A DNA stretch of 61,938 nt from an uncultured Bacteroidales bacterium. Lineage in GTDB: Bacteria > Bacteroidota > Bacteroidia > Bacteroidales > Bacteroidaceae. Below the pieces are notes generated by a model. The model did not search any database, had not been told where the DNA came from, and saw only the letters and a program-made list of their open reading frames with translations. The DNA lies in contig CACWFY010000013.1 of assembly GCA_902760345.1 (NCBI GenBank), forward strand, positions 1 through 61,938, written 5' to 3'. This document shows, in pieces, positions 23,010 to 31,981 of this stretch (positions within the stretch are counted from its first letter, which is position 1; each line of letters begins with the position of its first letter). Position numbers and translations under genes: made by a program.

Positions 23010-23579
23010 CTAAAACGTGCGGAGAGCTTCGTAGATACGCTGGACGGGCAGTCCCATCACGTTGAAGTAACTGCCGTTGAGGGCCGTCACGCCGATATAG
23101 CCTATCCACTCCTGTATGCCGTAGGAGCCAGCCTTGTCGAAGGGACGGTAATGGGTGACGTAATAGTGAATCTCATCGTCGGAGAGGGCCTTGAAAGTGA
23201 CGTCGGTAAGTACGGAGAACGACTGCTGTCGCTCAAGGGTGGAAAGGGTCACACCAGTGATGACCTGATGGGTCTTGCCGCTGAGTTCGCGCAGCATGCG
23301 ACAGGCATCGGCCTCATCCTTGGGTTTTCCCATGACCTCGTTGCCAAGCACAACAATGGTATCAGCCGTAATGACCAGTTCATCTGCAGCCATCGACTCA
23401 CGATAGGCAGCAGCTTTCTTCTGGGAGATATACTCCGCTATCTGGCGCGTGGGCAGGTCGGCAGGGTAGCTCTCGTCGATGCCTTGCAGGACGCGCACCT
23501 CGAAGTCGACGTCCAAGCCTGCCAGCAACTCCTTGCGTCGTGGCGAATTGCTCGCCAATATAATTTTGTATTTCACCAT
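23010..23579 (-). CDS. maf: Maf-type nucleotide pyrophosphatase
   Basis: A 189-residue Maf protein, a house-cleaning nucleoside triphosphate pyrophosphatase (dTTP/UTP type) that removes modified nucleotides. The start at 23579 gives the signature opening IILASNSPRRKELL. Other motifs are ITADTIVVLGNEVMGKP and the late NVMGLPV segment. It overlaps the end of kdsC by seven bases, so the genes are coupled. A longer frame to 23723 lies within kdsC and is rejected. Confidence 0.93.
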   Translation of the reverse strand: MVKYKIILASNSPRRKELLAGLDVDFEVRVLQGIDESYPADLPTRQIAEYISQKKAAAYRESMAADELVITADTIVVLGNEVMGKPKDEADACRMLRELSGKTHQVITGVTLSTLERQQSFSVLTDVTFKALSDDEIHYYVTHYRPFDKAGSYGIQEWIGYIGVTALNGSYFNVMGLPVQRIYEALRTF

Positions 23580-24091
23580 CCGAATGCCTTTTTGTCTTTC
23601 ACCCACAGCTGCTGCGCCCTCAGCGTCTGCTCTATCACGTCGCGCGCACAGCCATAGCCACCCTTGTGGTGACTGACGTAGCAGCTGGCCTCGCGAACCT
23701 CGGGACAGGCGTCCTTGGGACATACCGGACAGCCCACACGGTGCATCACCTCCAGGTCGGGAATGTCATCGCCCATAAACATCACCTCGTCGTCCTGCAG
23801 GCCGTACTTCGTGACAAACTCCTCGTAGGTCTTGATTTTCACAGCCGCTCCGAGATAGATGTCCTGCATGCCCAGTCCTTCATAACGCACGCGTACCGCT
23901 TCTATCTTACAGCCGGAGATGATGGCTATGCGCAGACCCATCTTCACAGCCAGCTGTATGGCATAGCCGTCCTTGATGTTCACCGTTCGCAATGGCGTTC
24001 CGTCAATACCCAACGAAATGGTTTCGGCAGAAAGCACGCCGTCCAGGTCAAACACGATGGCACGTATCTTCTGTAAGTCGTAATTGATCAT
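23573..24091 (-). CDS. kdsC: KdsC, 3-deoxy-D-manno-octulosonate 8-phosphate phosphatase
   Basis: A 172-residue HAD-superfamily phosphatase of the KdsC type, which dephosphorylates KDO-8-phosphate in lipopolysaccharide core synthesis. Motif I is FDLDGVL (14-20), motif II is the ISG region (AIISGCK) and motif IV is MGDDIPDLEVM. The short cap-less build of about 170 residues fits KdsC, and PVCPKDACPEV is a typical family segment. It overlaps the DUF2520 gene by 44 bases upstream and maf downstream. Confidence 0.92.
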   Translation of the reverse strand: MINYDLQKIRAIVFDLDGVLSAETISLGIDGTPLRTVNIKDGYAIQLAVKMGLRIAIISGCKIEAVRVRYEGLGMQDIYLGAAVKIKTYEEFVTKYGLQDDEVMFMGDDIPDLEVMHRVGCPVCPKDACPEVREASCYVSHHKGGYGCARDVIEQTLRAQQLWVKDKKAFGW

Positions 24092-24809
24092 TATTCTGTT
24101 CTATAGCATGTTCGTGAATACTCTTTGAGAGCAGGTCGTATATCGCCTGTGGAGTGCCTTGCAGGAGCGCCGACTGACTACGAATGACGTTCTGGTCGTC
24201 GCGGATGGCAGGGCCTGTCTGGGCATCTATAGGATGCAGTTGGTGTACCTTGCGAGCCGTCTCGTCTATCAGCGGCAGCAACACATCGAAGGGCAGTCCC
24301 TTCTGCGCCAGCACGTCAGCGGCCAGCGCATAGCAGTGGTTGACGAAATTGCAGGCGAAGACTGCCGCCAGATGCAGATAGCGGCGGTCGGCCGTCGAGA
24401 GCTCGTAGACATGTGCCGACAGGCTCTCGGCAAACGAGCGAATCTTAATCAGCGTCTCAGCGTCTGTGGCCTCGACAAACAGCGGTATCTCTCGGAAGTC
24501 GACAGGCTGCTCCTTCGAGAATGTCTGCATGGGATACAGCACGCCATAGTGCCGGCAACAGCCCTCGAAGACGCCCAGCGCCATCGACCCTGCGGTATGC
24601 ACGAAGAGCTGGTCGTCCCTACCCTTTGTCGCCTGGCAGACCACGTCCTGCAGCGCGCTGTCCTTCACGGCAATGACGTAGATATCAGCCCGCTCCGGCA
24701 GTTCCTCCAGCGTACGGCTATTGACGCTCACCACCTCGTGGCCCGCCTGTCGCACAGCCTCAATCAGGTGTGTCGCCACCCGTCCTCGTCCTATCAGCGC
24801 TACCTTCAT
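24048..24809 (-). CDS. Rossmann-fold and DUF2520 domain oxidoreductase-like protein
   Basis: A 253-residue protein with an N-terminal NAD(P)-binding Rossmann fold (VALIGRGRVATHLIEAVRQ) and a C-terminal helical DUF2520 domain (YLHLAAVFACNFVNHCYALA and TARKVHQLHP). The architecture resembles ProC and 6-phosphogluconate-dehydrogenase-like enzymes; the substrate is unknown. In Bacteroidetes it commonly sits just upstream of kdsC, as here, where the two overlap by 44 bases. It starts 26 bases after the nitroreductase gene. Confidence 0.9.
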   Translation of the reverse strand: MKVALIGRGRVATHLIEAVRQAGHEVVSVNSRTLEELPERADIYVIAVKDSALQDVVCQATKGRDDQLFVHTAGSMALGVFEGCCRHYGVLYPMQTFSKEQPVDFREIPLFVEATDAETLIKIRSFAESLSAHVYELSTADRRYLHLAAVFACNFVNHCYALAADVLAQKGLPFDVLLPLIDETARKVHQLHPIDAQTGPAIRDDQNVIRSQSALLQGTPQAIYDLLSKSIHEHAIEQNNDQLRLTEDTCHRV

Positions 24810-24835
24810 CTCTCAATTCTCAATTTTTCAATTTC

Positions 24836-25360
24836 TCAATACTTCTCCACGTGCACATTCTCCCACTTCAGCTTCTCCTCGTTCTGGGGCTTGCGCTCGT
24901 CAGCCTTGTGTCCGATGGCCAGTATGCACAGACACGACAGATTCTCCGGAATGTCGAGCACGCCCTGAATCACTGTGTCGGCCGTTGTGCCGTCCGACAG
25001 TCCGCGACCACGCATCTGTATCCAGCACGAGCCCAGACCCAGCTCCTCAGCCTGATATTGCATGCTGATGGCAGCTATCGAGCCGTCTTCCACCCAGCAG
25101 TCGTTCTGCATCGGGTCGCCCAGCACCACGATAGCCAGCGGGGCACCCTTCAGAAACTGTCCACCCATCTCCTTGGCATCCGACAACTTCTCCAGGTCCG
25201 TCTTGTCGTCGACCACCACAAACTGCCACGCACGCTGCCCCTTCGATGTCGGCGACATCAGTCCTGCGCGTAGTATCATCTTCACATCCTCGCCGTCTAT
25301 CTGCTCCTCCGTAAACTTACGGTGCGAACGGCGCACTTGTACCAATTCTTTGAATTCCAT
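24836..25360 (-). CDS. Nitroreductase family protein
   Basis: A 174-residue FMN-dependent NAD(P)H oxidoreductase of the nitroreductase family. The family opening VRRSHRKFTEEQID supplies the FMN-phosphate Arg residues, followed by PTSKGQRAWQFVVVDD. A later segment, SMQYQAEELGLGSCWIQM, matches the FMN-binding helix. The physiological substrate is unknown. It is the first gene of the cluster that continues into kdsC and maf, and a promoter lies at 25402-25395. Confidence 0.9.
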   Translation of the reverse strand: MEFKELVQVRRSHRKFTEEQIDGEDVKMILRAGLMSPTSKGQRAWQFVVVDDKTDLEKLSDAKEMGGQFLKGAPLAIVVLGDPMQNDCWVEDGSIAAISMQYQAEELGLGSCWIQMRGRGLSDGTTADTVIQGVLDIPENLSCLCILAIGHKADERKPQNEEKLKWENVHVEKY

Positions 25361-25394
25361 AATTACTAACTATAACATTATTCCTGACGTACTG

Positions 25395-25402
25395 CAAAGA
25401 TA
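25395..25402 (-). promoter_or_regulatory. Promoter of the nitroreductase-kdsC-maf cluster
   Basis: TATCTTTG on the minus strand about 35 bases upstream of the nitroreductase start. Confidence 0.6.
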
Positions 25403-25487
25403 CAAAATAAATTCGAGAACGCCACCATTGTTTCATTTTTTTTGTTGAAAAAAATCATTTTTCTTTTATTTTTCCAAAAATATTTTA

Positions 25488-25495
25488 TACCTTTG
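25488..25495 (+). promoter_or_regulatory. Plus-strand promoter without an intact gene
   Basis: TACCTTTG points into 25502-26160, which contains a large palindrome, a 22-bp array, a gene remnant and a terminator but no intact gene. It may produce a non-coding transcript or be the promoter of a lost gene. Confidence 0.5.
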
Positions 25496-25557
25496 CAACT
25501 GCAGTTGTCGACGAGCGTGCGAGAAAACACCTAGGAATAGCTTCTAACTGCTAGTAA

Positions 25558-25716
25558 CTCACAATTCACATCTAACGTTTTGCTCCATTTTAGGTATAAC
25601 GGACAGATATTTATTTTATATATATATTATAATATATATATAAAATAAGAGAAGTTATATAAAATTCGACAACTTAGAACGTGTCAAAACGTGAGATGTG
25701 AGTTGTGAATTGTGAG
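25558..25716. repeat. Large imperfect palindrome with perfect 38-bp AT core
   Basis: The core at 25611-25648 is a perfect palindrome with 19-base arms of A and T. Outer arms match again: ctcacaattcac at 25558-25569 with 25705-25716, and the cgttttg-containing arm 25567-25582 with 25685-25700 (one mismatch). The whole 159-bp unit can fold into one long hairpin, resembling a miniature inverted-repeat element. Confidence 0.75.
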
Positions 25717-25718
25717 AC

Positions 25719-25828
25719 ACCGTAACTTTACCAGCGGCGTACCGTAACTTTACCAGCGGCGTACCGTAACTTTATCGACGGCGTACCGTAACTTTATCGA
25801 CGGCGTACCGTAACTTTGTCGACTGCCA
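25719..25828. repeat. Five tandem 22-bp repeats
   Basis: Units start at 25719, 25741, 25763, 25785 and 25807. Each begins accgtaactttr and the first four end in cggcgt. Substitutions are shared by neighbouring units (units 1-2 against 3-4), as expected of slippage. No spacers, so not CRISPR. Confidence 0.9.
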
Positions 25829-25897
25829 ACTTGTCTCCCTAAACATGCGAAACTTCACTTTTTTTATACAAAAGGAACATTTATCAAGCCAGCATCA

Positions 25898-26115
25898 ATG
25901 AATGACTGGACACTCAATTGCTTAGGCGATGCTACTATTATTTTGGCAGACGGAACAACAAACACCGTGAAGTGATTCCATGTAGACTATCCTGGCATTC
26001 ATGTGCCCAGTGGTAAGACGCTCACTATAACAGGGACGAGAACGCTAAGGACTAGCAGCAAAGGATTTGGCGCAGGTATCGGTGGCGGATATAAAATCGG
26101 GACAAACAAACCTAT
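25898..26115 (+). pseudogene. Fragment of a secreted repeat-domain protein
   Basis: In one frame the sequence reads MNDWTLNCLGDATIILADGT, a TGA stop at 25974-25976, then HVDYPGIHVPSGKTLTITGT and GFGAGIGGGYKIG. This is a domain found in large Prevotella and Bacteroides surface proteins, here without signal peptide, with an in-frame stop and cut at both ends. It is a remnant of a deleted gene. Confidence 0.7.
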
Positions 26116-26118
26116 CAA

Positions 26119-26157
26119 GGACTCACGCGGCAGAAACGCTGCGTGGGTCTTTTTTGC
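26119..26157 (+). terminator. Intrinsic terminator below the gene fragment
   Basis: The arms gactcacgc and gcgtgggtc (one wobble), with an inner ggcag/ctgc stem, run into a T6 tract. It isolates the remnant from the peptidase gene. Confidence 0.8.
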
Positions 26158-26199
26158 TAAATACTTTGTGTTTTATTTTGTATTTTGCCAAATATTCCC

Positions 26200-26207
26200 T
26201 ATCTTTG
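26200..26207 (+). promoter_or_regulatory. Promoter of the S8 peptidase gene
   Basis: TATCTTTG lies 28 bases upstream of the ATG at 26236. Confidence 0.65.
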
Positions 26208-26235
26208 CACGATAATTTAGTGCGAAAGAAAAAAA

Positions 26236-28473
26236 ATGAAAACAGCGAAAGTATTAGTGATGATGATGGCCCTGTTGCTGCTGGTGACAGGCATCAACGC
26301 ACAAAAGATTGACCAACGACTGACCCGTCGTCTGGTGGAGAAAGTACAAACCCGTCGTGCTCAGGGACTCCGCCCCATGGATGCCAAGGCGGTGAACAAA
26401 ACGATAGCGGTCGACTTCAATGCCGACGGAACCATCCGCGCCTTCTCGGCTATAGCCACGCTGAACGAGGGTGCCGAGTGTCCTACGGAGCGACTGGAGC
26501 AGATGGGCATTAAGGTGCGCTACGTAGTGGGCAGACAGGCTGCGCTCGTCATCCCTGCCGACAAGCTGATGGCACTGGAGCAGATGGAGGAGATACGCTT
26601 TGTAAGAGCTGACCAGATGAAGCACTTGATGAACGACAGAGCTCGCAAGGACACCCAAGCCGACGTAGCGGGCGACGTGACACAAGCCACGGCTGCCGGA
26701 CTGCCCCGGGCATATACGGGCAAGGGTGTAGTGCTGGGCATCGTCGACGACGGTATCGACTTCAACCATGCCGCTTTCCGCAATGCCGACGGCTCGACAC
26801 GTATCAAGAAAGCCTACATCTATGGTCCGATGGACTATGAAGAGTACGACCCAGAGGATATTACGCTGCTGACTAGCGACGATACAGAGACGTCGCACGG
26901 CTCGCACACGTCGGCTACCGCGGGTGGCTCAGAGACGGGCAATGGCATGCAGGGCGTGGCTCCTGAGGTGGACCTCGTGCTGTGCGGACTGGGGCCCTAT
27001 CTGTCGACGAGCAACGTTAACGATGCATTCCAGCATATCTTTGACTATGCCGCCAGCGTCAACAAGCCCGTCGTGATCAGCTGCAGCCTGGGAACGGGCA
27101 TAGGATTACGCGACGGTTCGGACGGAACAGCCCAGTTAATAGCTGAACTGACGGAAAACGGCAACAAACCCGGACGTGCAGTTTTAGTCAGTTCGGGCAA
27201 CTCTGCTTCTAACTGGCAGTCGATTGTCAGGACGTTGGACAACACCACCGACGAGTTGAAGACGGTGCTGGGTGCGGCAACCATTTCCTACAGCCCAGAA
27301 AAAACGGTATGCTACAATTCCATTTATGGTTTCTATGCAGATAACTATAAGGAGTTCGACATCGTTCTGAAGGTAGTGAACCTGAAAACGGGTGAACTCT
27401 CTGATGTGGGAGATCAGGTACTGACCCTTGAAGGTGAGCCGATATCCGACCTCCAAATAGACAATTTCCTTGAGAAGACTGCTACGGGTGGTTCGGCAAT
27501 TTTCTATGATTTGTATTGTGTCGAAAATCCCGTCAAGATGAAGGACCCTGATTGTAGACTGGCATTAGTTGTCAAAGCCAAGACAGCCGGACAGACCATC
27601 AAGATGTATTGTAACAACGACAACAACAGTGAGCCATGCTTCGATGCCCCCAACAATGAAGGCTATTACGACTTCGCCAGTAACGGTTATACGAAGGGCA
27701 ATGGCGATTTCACATTCAGCACGACGGCTTGCAACCCTGCCGTTATTAGTGTCGGTGCCTATGTCACTACCAATACGTGGGTTAGTGATTATCTAAAAGA
27801 AACATACAACTACCCTGCTTCCTCGTTGACAGGTAAGAGACAGGAGGTAGGCGAAATCTGCGACTTCTCCAGCTACGGCATCGACGACAACGGTATGCCC
27901 ATCCCCACCTTGATAGGCCCTGGAATGGGACTTATTTCGGCTGCCAACAACTGGGACAAAAACTACTTCAAAATCTATAATGAGGCTGATGACCAACCCG
28001 GTGTTCCTGATGACGAAAACCCCTACAAATCATTCGACAGTCTCATCTCCTCTGTTGAGAAGAACGGTCGCACGAACTGGTATCTCCTGGAGCAGGGCAC
28101 CTCGATGTCAACCCCCCACGCCGCTGGCATCGTGGCCCTGTGGATGCAGGCAAACCCGCAGCTGACAACCAACGACATTATAGAGATACTGAGGGAGACG
28201 TGCCGAAACGACAAGTTCACCACCGATACGGAGTTTATACCGTCACACAATCCGGTACAGGCTGGCTATGGCAAGATTGACGCCGTCGCCGGTCTGAAGA
28301 AGATACTGAACACCACCGCTATCGATGCCATTGAGGTTGGCGGACACCGCGAGGCCACCCCTGCCACGATGTACAGCATAGATGCTCCCGTCTACAACAT
28401 GATGGGCCAGCGCATCGACAAGAACACCCGCGGCCTGGTCGTCTACAAGGGACGCAAGTATGTGAATCAATAG
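26236..28473 (+). CDS. Secreted S8 subtilisin-like serine peptidase
   Basis: A 745-residue exported protease. A signal peptide (MKTAKVLVMMMALLLLVTGI, cleaved after NAQ) is followed by a propeptide-like domain of about 120 residues. The catalytic triad is complete: Asp171 in VDDGID, His221 in SHGSHTSA and Ser623 in GTSMSTPHAAG. A long insert of about 300 residues with beta-rich character separates the second and third motifs, typical of Bacteroidetes members of this family. The final residues (VYNMMGQRIDKNTRGLVVYK and GRKYVNQ) resemble the short C-terminal tail of the three secreted proteins at 41-49.7 kb and may be an export tag. The next gene starts 14 bases downstream. Confidence 0.93.
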   Translation: MKTAKVLVMMMALLLLVTGINAQKIDQRLTRRLVEKVQTRRAQGLRPMDAKAVNKTIAVDFNADGTIRAFSAIATLNEGAECPTERLEQMGIKVRYVVGRQAALVIPADKLMALEQMEEIRFVRADQMKHLMNDRARKDTQADVAGDVTQATAAGLPRAYTGKGVVLGIVDDGIDFNHAAFRNADGSTRIKKAYIYGPMDYEEYDPEDITLLTSDDTETSHGSHTSATAGGSETGNGMQGVAPEVDLVLCGLGPYLSTSNVNDAFQHIFDYAASVNKPVVISCSLGTGIGLRDGSDGTAQLIAELTENGNKPGRAVLVSSGNSASNWQSIVRTLDNTTDELKTVLGAATISYSPEKTVCYNSIYGFYADNYKEFDIVLKVVNLKTGELSDVGDQVLTLEGEPISDLQIDNFLEKTATGGSAIFYDLYCVENPVKMKDPDCRLALVVKAKTAGQTIKMYCNNDNNSEPCFDAPNNEGYYDFASNGYTKGNGDFTFSTTACNPAVISVGAYVTTNTWVSDYLKETYNYPASSLTGKRQEVGEICDFSSYGIDDNGMPIPTLIGPGMGLISAANNWDKNYFKIYNEADDQPGVPDDENPYKSFDSLISSVEKNGRTNWYLLEQGTSMSTPHAAGIVALWMQANPQLTTNDIIEILRETCRNDKFTTDTEFIPSHNPVQAGYGKIDAVAGLKKILNTTAIDAIEVGGHREATPATMYSIDAPVYNMMGQRIDKNTRGLVVYKGRKYVNQ

Positions 28474-28487
28474 CAATCTTTGCCCCG

Positions 28488-29480
28488 ATGAAAGTCACCA
28501 TCTATACAGACGTAGAGCGGTTGCCGGCCCTGAAGACGGAGAACTACTTCCACAGCCGAGAGCTGATGGAGCTTTGTCTGCGCACGCCACATCTCAAACC
28601 CTACATGGCTGTGGTGAGTGACGAGGAGGGACACACACGGGCACAGCTGCTGGCTGTAGAGCGCAACCGTCGTTTGTGGCTGCCACCCTTCTTCTTCCGC
28701 CACGTCAGCATCTTGGGCGAGGGCGTTTATCGCGACCAGCAACCCCCAACACCCCTCCTCGACAACGGCTCGAAGAACATGCTGTTTTCGATGATGATTG
28801 ACGCACTGACCAAAAGGCTGCATGGGCGCAACCTGTATCTGGAGGTGAGCAACCTGTCGCAGAAGATGTTTGGCTACGCGCCACTGAGGGCTGCAGGCTT
28901 CTTCCCCGTAAAATGGATGAGCGTGCACAACTCGCTACACTCGAAGGAACCCGAGGAGCGTATCACCAGCAAACAGCTGCAAAGGGTGGAGAACGCTGAA
29001 CGGAAAGGCATAGAGACGCACGTGGTGAGCACACCGGAAGACTTCCGACAGTTCTCCCGACTATTGCGACGTCACAACTGGCTGAAGCCACGAAGATTCA
29101 TTCCTGATGACGCTTTCTTCAAAGGGATGATGAACGAAGGAAATGGAAAGATTTTCGTCTCGACCTACAAGGGAAGAACGATAGGATGTTCTTTCTATGC
29201 CTACTCAGAAGGTGATGCCTATATGTGGTATTCTGCCTCCAGAAGAAAGAGTTATGCAACGCTGCATCCAAACGCAGTAACATACTGGAATACGATAAAA
29301 TACGCTCATAGGGAAAACTGCAATCACATCCGCTTTATGGACGTAGGACTACCCTTCCGCCGTAACCCCTATCGCGACTTCATACTGAGCTTTGGCGGCA
29401 AGGAAGTGAGCACCTACCGGTGGTTCCGCATCAGCATTACGTGGGTCAACAAACTGGCCTCGTGGCTATGGCGTGAATAG
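28488..29480 (+). CDS. FemAB-like GNAT acetyltransferase
   Basis: A 330-residue cytoplasmic protein with two GNAT-like halves, as in FemAB/BioF2-like transferases. The C-terminal half has the acetyl-transferase core: GKIFVSTYKGRTIGCSFYAY, SEGDAYMWYSASRR and the helix WNTIKYAHRENC, followed by FMDVGLPF. Substrate unknown; relatives act on peptidoglycan precursors or in polysaccharide modification. It follows the peptidase gene by 14 bases, so the two may be one transcript, and is 42 bases before the TonB receptor gene. Confidence 0.78.
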   Translation: MKVTIYTDVERLPALKTENYFHSRELMELCLRTPHLKPYMAVVSDEEGHTRAQLLAVERNRRLWLPPFFFRHVSILGEGVYRDQQPPTPLLDNGSKNMLFSMMIDALTKRLHGRNLYLEVSNLSQKMFGYAPLRAAGFFPVKWMSVHNSLHSKEPEERITSKQLQRVENAERKGIETHVVSTPEDFRQFSRLLRRHNWLKPRRFIPDDAFFKGMMNEGNGKIFVSTYKGRTIGCSFYAYSEGDAYMWYSASRRKSYATLHPNAVTYWNTIKYAHRENCNHIRFMDVGLPFRRNPYRDFILSFGGKEVSTYRWFRISITWVNKLASWLWRE

Positions 29481-29522
29481 ACGTCACACAATAAGAAACG
29501 ATTTTTTGCGTTATTATAGACA

Positions 29523-31901
29523 ATGAACGCAAAGAAACGCCATACACTCCTGATACTGCTACTCGTAACGATGGTTGCGAGTGCCCAACAATTCACGCTT
29601 TCCGGCAAGGTGAGCGACGCAGAAGGCAATGCCATAGAGCTGGCTACCATTTCCTGTCTGGAACAGGGAGCAGTAACGATGGCCAACCTGAAAGGTGAAT
29701 ACTCGCTGAAGCTTCACTCGGCAGACTCTGTCGTGGTGCGTTTCTCGATGGTGGGCTATCAGACGAAAACCCGCATACTGCGCAACCCCCGAGGCAACCA
29801 GAAGCTACTCATTCAGCTGCAACCCATGGAAGCCCTACAGGAAGTGGTGGTCACGGAGAAGCGACGCCAGACGACAGCTACGGAGCAACTGGACGTCAAG
29901 GATATCAGGCAGGCTCCCTCGACAACGGGCAATGCCGTTGAGGAACTGGTGCAACAGCAGGCCGGCGTGTCGACCCACAACGAGCTGTCGTCGCAGTATA
30001 ACGTCCGAGGAGGTTCGTTCGACGAGAACTCCGTATACATCAACAACGTAGAGGTATACCGCCCACTGCTGATACGTTCAGGACAGCAGGAGGGTCTGTC
30101 GGTCATCAACTCAGACATGGTGGAAAAGATAGGCTTCTCAAGCGGTGGCTTCGAGGCGAAATACGGCGACAAAATGTCGTCGGCCCTCGACATACAGTAT
30201 CGCCGCCCTACTCGTCTGGAAGGCAACGTACAGGCCTCGCTGCTGGGTGCCAGCACGTTTATCGGCTATGGCAACAAGAAATTCTCGATGAGCCACGGTC
30301 TGCGCTACAAGACCAACCGTTACCTGTTGGGGTCGCTGGAGACCAAGGGTGAATACCGGCCGAACTTCCTGGACTACCAGACATACCTCACCTATCAGCC
30401 CAACGAACGGTGGAGCTTAGACTTCATAGGCAACATCTCGGAAAACCACTATAACTTCAAGCCCTCAGACCGCGAGACCAGCTTTGGTGCGATGGAAAAC
30501 GTTAAGCAATTCAAGGTGTACTTCGACGGTCAGGAGCGCGACATCTTTCGTACGCTGTTCGGGTCGCTACGTATACAGCGTACCATCACGCCAGAGACCA
30601 AGGTGAGCCTGCTGTTCTCTGCTTTCCACACGAAGGAACAGGAGACCTACGACATTCAGGGACAATACTGGCTGAACGACACACGGTCGCAGGAGGAGCT
30701 GGGCGTCGGCACCTATATGGAACATGCCCGCAACTACCTGACAGCCGATGTACAGAGCGCGAAACTGATGATCAACCACAAGGCGGGACGTCACGACTGG
30801 GAAGCAGGTGTCACCATGAAATGGGAAAAGATAGAAGAGAAAGCCCGCGAATACGAGATGCGCGACAGTAGCGGCTACTCGATACCCCACCAGGCTGACC
30901 GACTGGACCTGATATACTCGCTGAGTTCGAAGAACGAGATGAAGTCGACACGCGTCGAGGGATACGTGCAGGACACCTACCGCTTTACCACCAACGGCGA
31001 GAAGCCTTGGTACATGACGCTGAGTTACGGTATACGTATGGCAAACTGGAGCTTTAACAAAGAGACCATCGTCTCGCCTCGCATCTCACTGGCCGCCATA
31101 CCGTCGTTTAACGAAGACCTGACGTTACGTTTCTCGACAGGTCTGTACTATCAGGCACCATTTTACAAGGAGCTGCGCGACACGACAACACAAAACGACA
31201 ATACGGTAGTCACGCTGAACCAGAAGATAAAAAGCCAGCGTAGCATCCACTTTGTAGGGGCGCTGGACTACCGTTTCCGCATGATGAACCGTCCCTTCCG
31301 TTTCTCTGCTGAAGCCTATTACAAGCTGATGAGCAATCTGGTACCCTATAACGTACAGAACATGAAGGTGGTGTACTATGGTGAAAACATGGCAACAGGC
31401 CACGCCTTCGGACTGGACCTGAAGCTCTATGGTGAGTTTGTGCCGGGAACAGACTCGTGGGTGACGTTCAGCGTGATGTCGACACAACAGAAGATCAACG
31501 GCAACAGCGTACCCATGCCTACCGACCAACGCTGGGGTATCAACCTGCACTTCACCGACTACTTCCCTGGAACGGAACGCTGGAAGATGACGCTACGACT
31601 GGCCTTTGCAGACGGACTGCCCTTCGGAGCACCCCACCGCGGATTGGAATACCAACAGTTCCGTGCACCGGCCTACAAGCGTGCCGACATAGGAATGAGC
31701 TACCTGCTGCTGGGCAAGGCAGACCAAACGCCGTCACTACGTAAACCTCGTATCTGGCTGGGTATAGACGGACTGAATATCTTTGGAATCTCCAATGTCA
31801 ACAGCTACTACTGGGTTACCGACGTCACAAACCACCAGTATGCCGTGCCCAACTACCTGACAGGACGCCAAATCAACGCAAAAGTGCTGGTAGAGTTTTA
31901 A
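29523..31901 (+). CDS. TonB-dependent receptor with carboxypeptidase-regulatory-like domain
   Basis: A 792-residue outer-membrane transporter. A signal peptide (ending ASA) is followed by a carboxypeptidase-like beta-sandwich (FTLSGKVSDAEGNAIELATI, residues 24-105), the plug domain (IRQAPSTTGNAVEELVQQQA and YNVRGGSFDENSVYINNVEV) and a 22-strand-type barrel with many aromatic strand ends. It ends in the aromatic strand AKVLVEF as outer-membrane barrels do. No SusD partner is adjacent, so its substrate is probably not a glycan; metal chelates, cobalamin or peptides are possible. It is shorter than SusC proteins (about 1000 residues). Confidence 0.92.
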   Translation: MNAKKRHTLLILLLVTMVASAQQFTLSGKVSDAEGNAIELATISCLEQGAVTMANLKGEYSLKLHSADSVVVRFSMVGYQTKTRILRNPRGNQKLLIQLQPMEALQEVVVTEKRRQTTATEQLDVKDIRQAPSTTGNAVEELVQQQAGVSTHNELSSQYNVRGGSFDENSVYINNVEVYRPLLIRSGQQEGLSVINSDMVEKIGFSSGGFEAKYGDKMSSALDIQYRRPTRLEGNVQASLLGASTFIGYGNKKFSMSHGLRYKTNRYLLGSLETKGEYRPNFLDYQTYLTYQPNERWSLDFIGNISENHYNFKPSDRETSFGAMENVKQFKVYFDGQERDIFRTLFGSLRIQRTITPETKVSLLFSAFHTKEQETYDIQGQYWLNDTRSQEELGVGTYMEHARNYLTADVQSAKLMINHKAGRHDWEAGVTMKWEKIEEKAREYEMRDSSGYSIPHQADRLDLIYSLSSKNEMKSTRVEGYVQDTYRFTTNGEKPWYMTLSYGIRMANWSFNKETIVSPRISLAAIPSFNEDLTLRFSTGLYYQAPFYKELRDTTTQNDNTVVTLNQKIKSQRSIHFVGALDYRFRMMNRPFRFSAEAYYKLMSNLVPYNVQNMKVVYYGENMATGHAFGLDLKLYGEFVPGTDSWVTFSVMSTQQKINGNSVPMPTDQRWGINLHFTDYFPGTERWKMTLRLAFADGLPFGAPHRGLEYQQFRAPAYKRADIGMSYLLLGKADQTPSLRKPRIWLGIDGLNIFGISNVNSYYWVTDVTNHQYAVPNYLTGRQINAKVLVEF

Positions 31902-31940
31902 AAATTCATAATTCATCATTCATAATTCATAATTATTTCG

Positions 31941-31948
31941 TATCTTTG
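31941..31948 (+). promoter_or_regulatory. Promoter of the mce-mmdA cluster
   Basis: TATCTTTG lies 33 bases upstream of the epimerase start at 31982. It follows a spacer made of repeated aattcat words (31905-31935). Confidence 0.6.
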
Positions 31949-31981
31949 CATCCATTATTTGTACAACTAATAAGCAACGAT

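Noticed and set aside
25719-25828. CRISPR array
   Set aside because: Units are directly adjacent without unique spacers, and no cas genes are near. The same holds for 61414-61620.
26003-26215. 70-codon ORF downstream of the surface-protein fragment
   Set aside because: Its first part is the decayed repeat-protein fragment and its end reads through the terminator; it is not an intact gene.
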